Source: Falsihalocynthiibacter arcticus (lineage in GTDB: Bacteria > Pseudomonadota > Alphaproteobacteria > Rhodobacterales > Rhodobacteraceae). From it: a stretch of 64,000 nt of DNA. Positions within the stretch are counted from its first letter, which is position 1, and every line of letters starts with the position of its first letter. A program made the translations under genes and the position numbers. The stretch lies in assembly GCF_000812665.2 (NCBI RefSeq), contig NZ_CP014327.1:3439501-3503500 (forward strand). Direction: 5' to 3'. Below, one piece after another: positions 58,012 through 64,000 of this stretch. A model generated the notes under the pieces. The model did no database searches, had not been told where the DNA came from, and saw only the letters and a program-made list of their open reading frames with translations.

Positions 58012-59355
58012 ATGACACAAAAACTCCATATCATCGGCGGCGGAATGGCCGGATCAGAGGCCGCATGGCAGGCCGCAAACCTCGGCATTGAGGTCGTGAT
58101 CCACGAGATGCGCCCCACAGTCGAAACTTTTGCCCATCGCACGGGAAATTTTGCAGAAATGGTCTGCTCAAATTCCCTGCGCTCCGACGACGACGAGCAA
58201 AATGCCGTGGGCCTGCTGCATTGGGAAATGCGCCAAGCGGGCGGCATCATCATGGCCACCGCCGACAAGCACAAAATCCCGGCGGGTGGCGCTTTGGCTG
58301 TCGACCGCGACCCCTTCGCGCAATCTGTGACCGATGCGTTGATGGCGCACCCGAATATAAGTGTTGAATACGGCGAGATCACCGAATTGCCCAAAGATGG
58401 CCATTGGATTATCGCCACGGGCCCGTTGACCTCGCAAGGTTTGGGCGAAGCGATCCAAGCCGAAACTGGCGCCGACGCTCTCGCCTTTTTCGACGCCATC
58501 GCGCCGATTGTTTATTCCGAGAGCATCAATATGGATGTCGCGTGGCTTCAGTCACGTTATGACAAAGGCAACTCCGAAGAAGAGCGCAAAGCCTATGTGA
58601 ATTGCCCGATGACCAAGGACCAATACGAGGCCTTCATCGACGCAATTCTAAGTGCGGAACAAGCCGAATTCCACGAGGGCGAGACCGCCGGATATTTCGA
58701 CGGATGTTTGCCGATTGAAGTCATGGCCGAGCGTGGACGCGAAACGTTGCGCTTTGGTCCGATGAAACCCGTCGGCCTGACCAACGCCCACGACCCCGAA
58801 AACAAACCTTATGCAGTGGTTCAACTTAGGCGTGATAACGCTTTGGGAACATTGATGAACATCGTTGGTTTCCAAACCAAAATGAAGTACGGCGCTCAGG
58901 CAGAAGTCCTCAAAATGATCCCCGGTCTGGAAGAGGCAAGTTTCGCGCGTCTTGGCGGTATTCACCGCAATACCTTCATTAATTCGCCGACTTTGCTGGA
59001 CGATCAGATGCGCCTCAAGTCCCAACCGCACATTCGTTTTGCGGGTCAGATTACAGGGGTTGAGGGCTATGTGGAAAGTGCCGCGATGGGCCTTCTGGCT
59101 GGTCGTTTTGCCGCCGCCGAAATCCTCGGAAAACCTGTGAGTGCGTTACCGCAAGACACGGCGATGGGCGCCTTGGTACATCACATCACAGGCGGGGCCG
59201 AAGCGAAAACCTTCCAGCCGATGAATGTGAACTTTGGCCTATTTCAACCCGTTGAGGGCCTCAAAAATGGCCGTCGTGGACGCAAAGATCGCTACAAAGC
59301 CTATACTGACCGCGCAAAAGCCGCGTGGACGGACTGGCTCGCGCCGCAAGAATGA
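58012..59355 (+). CDS. trmFO: Methylenetetrahydrofolate-tRNA-(uracil-54-C5)-methyltransferase
   Basis: TrmFO makes ribothymidine at position 54 of tRNA using methylene-THF and FAD. The 447-residue protein has the FAD-binding [17 protein letters not shown] and the family segments [12 protein letters not shown] and [20 protein letters not shown]. It overlaps gluQRS by 4 bases, so both tRNA-modification genes form one unit. Confidence 0.96.
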   Translation: MTQKLHIIGGGMAGSEAAWQAANLGIEVVIHEMRPTVETFAHRTGNFAEMVCSNSLRSDDDEQNAVGLLHWEMRQAGGIIMATADKHKIPAGGALAVDRDPFAQSVTDALMAHPNISVEYGEITELPKDGHWIIATGPLTSQGLGEAIQAETGADALAFFDAIAPIVYSESINMDVAWLQSRYDKGNSEEERKAYVNCPMTKDQYEAFIDAILSAEQAEFHEGETAGYFDGCLPIEVMAERGRETLRFGPMKPVGLTNAHDPENKPYAVVQLRRDNALGTLMNIVGFQTKMKYGAQAEVLKMIPGLEEASFARLGGIHRNTFINSPTLLDDQMRLKSQPHIRFAGQITGVEGYVESAAMGLLAGRFAAAEILGKPVSALPQDTAMGALVHHITGGAEAKTFQPMNVNFGLFQPVEGLKNGRRGRKDRYKAYTDRAKAAWTDWLAPQE

Positions 59356-60233
59356 TTACACGTTTCGCTCCCTCGCCGACAGGCCCGCTCCATCTGGGTC
59401 ACGCCTATTCTGCGCTTCTGGCTTATGACATGGCGATGATGAATGGGGGCGAATTCCTGCTGCGGATCGAGGACATCGACCAGTCCCGCGCCCGTCCCCA
59501 TTGGGAAACGCAAATCTATGAAGATCTCGACTGGCTTGGCCTGTGGTGGCCGCGCCCTGTGGTGCTGCAATCCGAGCAAATGTCGCGCTATGAAACGGCC
59601 CTCGATACGCTGTGGCGCGCCGAACGCCTGTATCCCTGCCACTGTTCGCGGCGCGACATCCAAGACGCCATGAGTGCGCCACAAGAAGGCACGCAACGCC
59701 TTGGCCCTGATGGCACGATCTATCCGGGAACCTGCACCGACCTTCCTAAAGCGCATTACGGCGAAAAACCGCGCCCCTCGGCGCAAACTCTACGGTTGCG
59801 CATGCGGTCTGTGGCGCGATTGGCCGAAAAAACCGCCAAGGGAACTGGGTTTTCCTTCATTGAAACGGGCGAAGGTCCGAACGGCGAAACGGGCGAGATT
59901 TTCTTTTCGGTGGACGAACTTATCACAGAGGTTGGTGATATCGTTTTGGCTCGCAAGGGCATGGGCACAAGCTATCATTTGTCGGTAGTTTTGGACGATG
60001 CAGCACAGGAGGTCAGCCATGTAATCCGCGGCCAAGACCTCTTTGAGGCAACTAAGATTCACGTGGTATTACAAAAACTTCTAGGCCTTCCTTCACCTTC
60101 ATACCACCATCACAAACTGATCCGCGACGATGACGGCAAACGCCTCGCCAAACGGGACGACGCGCGCGCCATTGCCAAGTTTCGTGCCGACGGGAAATCG
60201 CCCGAGGATATCCGCGCTATGGTGGGCCTTTAG
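59352..60233 (+). CDS. gluQRS: Glutamyl-Q tRNA(Asp) synthetase
   Basis: GluQRS attaches glutamate to queuosine in tRNA(Asp). The 293-residue protein is the truncated GluRS type without an anticodon-binding domain. It has the HIGH-like [14 protein letters not shown], a zinc-binding CHCSRRD and the KMSKS-like KRLAKRD. The start at 59352 overlaps the trmFO stop (ATGA). The end overlaps convergent hisI by 4 bases. Confidence 0.94.
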   Translation: MITRFAPSPTGPLHLGHAYSALLAYDMAMMNGGEFLLRIEDIDQSRARPHWETQIYEDLDWLGLWWPRPVVLQSEQMSRYETALDTLWRAERLYPCHCSRRDIQDAMSAPQEGTQRLGPDGTIYPGTCTDLPKAHYGEKPRPSAQTLRLRMRSVARLAEKTAKGTGFSFIETGEGPNGETGEIFFSVDELITEVGDIVLARKGMGTSYHLSVVLDDAAQEVSHVIRGQDLFEATKIHVVLQKLLGLPSPSYHHHKLIRDDDGKRLAKRDDARAIAKFRADGKSPEDIRAMVGL

Positions 60234-60586
60234 GCCATCGGCGCCATGAGTTCGACCGCGTCGCCCTCAAGCACAGAGGTGTAAAAACACGAGCGCCGAT
60301 TGGTATGACACGCAGGGCCTTCCTGCTCGACAATCATCAACAGGCAATCCGCATCACAATCTACGCGCAGATCAATCAAACGCTGGATGTGGCCACTGGT
60401 TTCGCCCTTGATCCAAAACGCCTGCCGTGAGCGACTCCAATAGGTCACGCGGCGGGTTTCAAGCGTGCGCTTCACCGCCTCGATATTCATCCATGCCATC
60501 ATCAAAACGGCGCCCGTTTCATCCTGTGCAATCGCTGGAATCAGGCCTTGGTCGTTATAGACGAGTGTCTCTGGATCAAATTTCAT
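60230..60586 (-). CDS. hisI: Phosphoribosyl-AMP cyclohydrolase
   Basis: HisI opens the purine ring of PR-AMP in histidine synthesis. The 118-residue protein has MMAWMNIEAVKRTLETRRVTYWSRSR and the metal ligands in DCDADCLL and ACHTNRRSCFY. It is a stand-alone HisI without HisE. No other his gene is nearby. Confidence 0.95.
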   Translation of the reverse strand: MKFDPETLVYNDQGLIPAIAQDETGAVLMMAWMNIEAVKRTLETRRVTYWSRSRQAFWIKGETSGHIQRLIDLRVDCDADCLLMIVEQEGPACHTNRRSCFYTSVLEGDAVELMAPMA

Positions 60587-60664
60587 GGCAACACCTTGTG
60601 TTTTACGGGCTTCAGCGCTTATCTAAGACAAAGGTGCGCAGATTTAAACACCAAAGGACCTACG

Positions 60665-61114
60665 ATGCCCGATACCGATCTCATAAAACTCTATTCCGCG
60701 CGCATTTTGGCGCTTGCGGCGAATATTGGCCTGACGGATCGCCTTGAGGTACCAGATGCCACGGCGAAAAAACGCGCGCCGCTTTGTGGATCAACCGTAA
60801 CTGTCGATATTGAGGTGGAAGACGGGAAGATTACTGCGTTTGGTCAAGACGTTAAGGCCTGTGCCCTTGGGCAAGCTGCGGCCTCAATTTTGGCGCAAAA
60901 CATCGTTGGCGCCAGCTTTGATGAGGTCCACGCGACGCGCACCGCATTGCACGATATGCTCAAAAAAGACGGCACCGTGCCGGCGGGGCGCTTCGAGGGG
61001 TTTGAGGTCCTTTTACCCGCGCGCGAGTACAAAAACCGGCACGCCTCTATCCTTTTGTCGCTCGACGCCACGCTGGATGCGATTGAAAAAACACGCGCGC
61101 AAAACTGCGCTTAA
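60665..61114 (+). CDS. NifU/IscU-like iron-sulfur cluster scaffold protein
   Basis: The 149-residue protein resembles the IscU/NifU N-terminal family: APLCGSTVTVDIEVEDGKI, VKACALGQAAAS and the His/Cys-poor C-terminal region. Typical scaffolds have three Cys; here there are C41 in PLCGS and C65 in KACALG, with a terminal NCA. It may hand over clusters or only bind them. The start at 60665 (MPDTDLIKLYSARILALA) gives the family N terminus. Confidence 0.82.
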   Translation: MPDTDLIKLYSARILALAANIGLTDRLEVPDATAKKRAPLCGSTVTVDIEVEDGKITAFGQDVKACALGQAAASILAQNIVGASFDEVHATRTALHDMLKKDGTVPAGRFEGFEVLLPAREYKNRHASILLSLDATLDAIEKTRAQNCA

Positions 61115-61156
61115 CCCTTTCGCAAGGCTGCTCCTTTAAGCGTTATCAAACGTAAA

Positions 61157-62578
61157 ATGGAGACGCCAATGATTCCCGCGCCGGAATTTGTAAATGGACA
61201 AGCCGTGGACAGTCGCATCAGCACCTTGTCCCGAACGGCTTCTGCTCTGGGGTATGAAATTGTTGATATTGCTGGTTTTCTCGACCTCATCAATGAAAAA
61301 ACGCATAGTCAATTAGGGACCCTTGCCGAAGTCCGCAAAGGGGCGGCTCGCGTGAGTGAGGCAAATTCTGCGGTGCTTCTGGCCGTGAAGAAGGTGAGCG
61401 ATGCTTCCTTTCAAATGAATGGGGCTGTTGAAACCTCGATGGCGGATATCCGCAAGACCTCTGGCCAGACGAAAGACGTCGCCGAATGGGTTCAAACCAT
61501 TGACGAACGTATGACAACCGTCGAGGCTACCCTTCTCGGGGTCCAAGAGAACAACGACGCCATCGCAAAAATCGCCAGACAAGTGAATATTCTAGCGATT
61601 AATGCCAAGATTGAGGCCGCGCGCGCGGGCGATGCAGGGCGCGGGTTCGCCGTTGTGGCCGAAGCCATTAACGAGTTATCCCATAAGACAGCCGCCGCTG
61701 CGGCGGGGATATCCGACAATATTACGTCCCTGTCGGGATGGATCGGGTCGATGAAAACCGAAGCTGGCGGTATTTCCGAAAAGGCAACCAGCGTTCTAAC
61801 GGGCGCCGAACTTACAGATACCGCCCTTACTGGTATTTCTGAAAGCGTAAAACTCTCCATGGCGCAGGCAAGCCAGATCGCCGCGGACGCCGAGAATGTG
61901 CGTGCTGCCGGACAGGAGTTTGAACCCAGTTTCAATCTTATTGGTGGCTCGGTTGAAGAGGCGGCGGAAGGCATTTCACAGGCATTTACCCGCGTGCAGG
62001 CTCTCATTGATCGCTCGGAAAGCATTGTTCAAACAACGGTAGAAATGGGAGGAACAAGCGACGACATTTCGTTTATCAACCTCGTCAAAGAGCGCGCCAC
62101 GATGGTTTCAAATACCTTTGAAGCCGGTATAATTGAAGGTGCTATTGGAATGAGCCAACTCTTTGACCAAACCTATTCTGACATTGCAGGAACGAACCCT
62201 GTGCAAAAAATGGCACCATTCACATCCTTCATGGACCGTGTGTTGCCGATAATCCAGGAAGAGGTTCTAACATTTGACGAACGGATCGTGTTTTGCGCAT
62301 GTGTGGACCGGAACGGATATTTGCCGACCCACAATAAAAAGTTTTCGCAGAAACCAAGCCACGACCCGGCTTGGAATACAGCCAATTGCCGAAATCGACG
62401 CATTTTCGATGACCGCGTTGGGCTAAAGTCCGGAAACAACAAAGAACCGTTCCTCCTCCAAGTCTATCGGCGGGACATGGGAGGCGGCGAATTCACGATG
62501 ATGAAAGACTTGTCGGCACCAATTATTGTGCAGGGAAGACTGTGGGGCGGCATTCGGATCGCCTACAACTTCAAATAA
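61157..62578 (+). CDS. Soluble methyl-accepting chemotaxis protein with C-terminal sensor domain
   Basis: The 473-residue receptor has the signalling tip ([20 protein letters not shown] and the following [16 protein letters not shown]) in its middle but no transmembrane segment. The C-terminal 150 residues carry a small domain ([63 protein letters not shown]) that I take for a PAS/Cache-like sensor. An intracellular cue, such as redox or a metabolite, is likely. No che genes are adjacent. Confidence 0.85.
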   Translation: METPMIPAPEFVNGQAVDSRISTLSRTASALGYEIVDIAGFLDLINEKTHSQLGTLAEVRKGAARVSEANSAVLLAVKKVSDASFQMNGAVETSMADIRKTSGQTKDVAEWVQTIDERMTTVEATLLGVQENNDAIAKIARQVNILAINAKIEAARAGDAGRGFAVVAEAINELSHKTAAAAAGISDNITSLSGWIGSMKTEAGGISEKATSVLTGAELTDTALTGISESVKLSMAQASQIAADAENVRAAGQEFEPSFNLIGGSVEEAAEGISQAFTRVQALIDRSESIVQTTVEMGGTSDDISFINLVKERATMVSNTFEAGIIEGAIGMSQLFDQTYSDIAGTNPVQKMAPFTSFMDRVLPIIQEEVLTFDERIVFCACVDRNGYLPTHNKKFSQKPSHDPAWNTANCRNRRIFDDRVGLKSGNNKEPFLLQVYRRDMGGGEFTMMKDLSAPIIVQGRLWGGIRIAYNFK

Positions 62579-62610
62579 AAAGCCGCCGTCCCTGGGGAAG
62601 GAACGGCGGC
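62577..62610 (-). terminator. Terminator oriented for minus-strand transcript
   Basis: The stem gccgccgt / acggcggc precedes a run of T on the minus strand (aaaa at 62577-62581 on the plus strand). It would end the small membrane protein transcript and may also serve the convergent chemoreceptor gene. Confidence 0.75.
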
Positions 62611-62758
62611 GAATATGCCCAGCGAAAGTTCGTTGCGTTTCTGGAAGAGGCACTTACAGAAAAGATATGAACAGGCAGTTTCATGAGATTGCGCATCACT
62701 ATGGGGACAAGATGCGTAAAATCGACTTCACTGGGCGGGGTCAGACAGGCAGTGCAAA

Positions 62759-62881
62759 CTAGGCAAAGCCAGGTAAAAAAAGTGCTCCAAGCAACATGAA
62801 AACAACAGCCGACAAGCCTGCTGCATCCTGCAACAGAGTTCCCGAAGAGCGGCTTATAATTTTTTTAAGTTCGCTAAACAT
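62759..62881 (-). CDS. Small single-pass membrane protein (40 residues)
   Basis: The frame encodes MFSELKKIISRSSGTLLQDA followed by a hydrophobic helix AGLSAVVFMLLGALFLPGFA. GGTGGAG lies 6 bases before the ATG at 62881; a second ATG at 62887 would add two residues but has no room for the ribosome binding site. A strong minus-strand terminator lies about 150 bases downstream, which supports a real short gene. Function unknown. Confidence 0.65.
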   Translation of the reverse strand: MFSELKKIISRSSGTLLQDAAGLSAVVFMLLGALFLPGFA

Positions 62882-62997
62882 TTTCATCTCCACCTTCACA
62901 CTTTAGTTGCCTCTTTGTTCTCATTTTATGAACAGGAAGTAAAGAACTAAATGCGAACATTGGTGAACAAATGAGAACGCGATGTCGAAAAATACGA

Positions 62998-64000
62998 CTA
63001 ACCCACTGAAATTAAACGAATTGCCTTATCTTGCTCCATTAACCACAAAAGTGAACGCGCAGCCTGACCACGTGGGCTGATTAACTCGGGGTCCAAAGTC
63101 AAAAGCGTACGCGCATCCTTCTGCGCAATGGCCATAAGCGCGGCTTGTCGCTCTAGGTCTGCAATTGCAAAGCGCGGTATACCCGATTGCGCGGTTCCAA
63201 TGACATCCCCAGCCCCCCGTATCTCCAAATCTTCCTGCGCAATCCGAAACCCGTCTTCGCTTTCGCGTAATATTTCGAGACGGCGCTGCCCCGTTTTACT
63301 TAACGGTGGCTGGTAAAGAAGAACACATGTCGACTTCCCGGCGCCACGCCCTACACGCCCCCGCAATTGATGAAGTTGCGCTAGACCAAAGCTCTCGGCG
63401 CGCTCAATCACCATAATAGTTGCATTTGGTACATCAACACCGACCTCAATGACCGTCGTTGCAACCAACACAGACCGTTCACCCGCAACAAACTGCGCCA
63501 TTGCTTGGTCTTTTTCCTGTGATGGCATTTGCCCATGCACCAAAGTAACCACGTTTTCTCCCAATTCGGCTCGTAGATTCTTGAACCGATCTTCGGCAGC
63601 GGTCATGTCGATCAACTCGCTCTCTTCCACGAGAGGGCAAACCCAATATGCTTGCTTACCTTCTGAAACGGCTTTTCGCAGGCTGCTAACAATCTCGTCT
63701 ATACGCCCTGTTGTGACCATAACCGTTGAAATAGGCTGCCGTCCTGCCGGTTTTTCATCTAAAATGGAAACATCTAAATCACCGAATTGCGCCAAGGCTA
63801 GGCTTCGGGGAATCGGCGTCGCCGTCATAACCAATACGTCTGCGCGCTTCCCCTTAGCTCCCAATCGCGCCCGTTGCTCCACGCCAAATCGGTGCTGTTC
63901 GTCTACGACCGCTAAGCGTAAATCATTAAAAACAACGTCATCTTGGAACACAGCATGCGTTCCAACCAAAATCTGAATGGCGCCACATGCTAAAGCCTCA
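62998..64000 (-). CDS. recG: ATP-dependent DNA helicase RecG, C-terminal part
   Basis: RecG remodels stalled replication forks and recombination intermediates. The visible 333 residues cover motif Ia onwards: ILVGTHAVFQ, DEQHRFGVEQR, VMTATPIPRSLAL, TTVIEVGVDVPNA and HQLRGRVGRG, followed by the family-specific C-terminal wedge-contacting region. The gene runs off the right edge of the window, so its start is not visible. Confidence 0.95.
   Translation of the reverse strand, partial: EALACGAIQILVGTHAVFQDDVVFNDLRLAVVDEQHRFGVEQRARLGAKGKRADVLVMTATPIPRSLALAQFGDLDVSILDEKPAGRQPISTVMVTTGRIDEIVSSLRKAVSEGKQAYWVCPLVEESELIDMTAAEDRFKNLRAELGENVVTLVHGQMPSQEKDQAMAQFVAGERSVLVATTVIEVGVDVPNATIMVIERAESFGLAQLHQLRGRVGRGAGKSTCVLLYQPPLSKTGQRRLEILRESEDGFRIAQEDLEIRGAGDVIGTAQSGIPRFAIADLERQAALMAIAQKDARTLLTLDPELISPRGQAARSLLWLMEQDKAIRLISVG

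Noticed and set aside
62526-62762. Plus-strand open frame after the chemoreceptor
   Set aside because: It starts inside the chemoreceptor gene and runs through the hairpin at 62577-62610.

Overview
The window looks like a chromosomal stretch of a marine Rhodobacteraceae (Roseobacter-type) alphaproteobacterium with moderate GC. This rests on gene content and arrangement: the DUF6456/DUF6477 pair, an IalB-family protein, a FadL-type porin, a 'virulence factor'-MTHFR-corrinoid methyltransferase-RACo-like cluster, and TRAP transporter genes. No rRNA operon or CRISPR array is visible.

Layout. 1-9.1 kb: peroxiredoxin, DUF6456 and DUF6477 proteins, a non-pyrrolysine MttB-family methyltransferase, guaA with a methyltransferase and an EamA permease, and a FadL-type outer membrane protein. 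9.2-18.7 kb: a P-loop protein, metA (acetyl-CoA-type signature), PPK2, a TetR regulator, rplM-rpsI, a MocR regulator divergent from a DUF1127 protein with direct-repeat operators, a thioesterase, a HerA-like ATPase and IalB. 18.8-23.9 kb: an envelope operon (L,D-transpeptidase, lpxD, ACP, ketoacyl-ACP synthase) divergent from a DUF882/MepK-like peptidase. 24-33 kb: cytochromes c, a LysR regulator, rlmE-ppx, the tetrahydrofolate/corrinoid one-carbon cluster and tRNA-Gly(CCC). 33-39 kb: a GntR regulator next to a glycerate kinase-larA-larC-larE-larB operon for a nickel-pincer racemase. 39.9-49.2 kb: a genomic island in tRNA-Leu(CAA). 49.3-64 kb: TRAP permeases, YqaA, DsbB, arginase and ornithine cyclodeaminase with an Lrp regulator, gyrA, trmFO-gluQRS, hisI, a NifU-like scaffold, a soluble chemoreceptor, a tiny membrane protein and the C-terminal part of recG.

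The island is the least explained part. It is bounded by a 19-bp direct repeat of the tRNA-Leu 3' end (39917-39935 and 49162-49180) and has a tyrosine integrase next to the tRNA. It carries a two-gene set that looks like an undescribed defence system (a large P-loop ATPase followed by a PLD-like putative effector), a lone HNH-like protein, a ParB-like protein overlapping an RNase HI-fold protein that has lost most catalytic residues, a serine recombinase, a 24-residue hydrophobic peptide with a strong ribosome binding site, and about 0.9 kb of repeat-bearing non-coding DNA.

Quality warning. Seven genes (DUF6456, FadL-type, HerA-like, RACo-like, larA, integrase, gyrA) are each split by one frameshift. 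Each is restored by adding one base, in six of seven cases in a short G or C run. Because gyrA is essential, these are most likely base-deletion errors in the assembly, so the genes are annotated as single CDSs.
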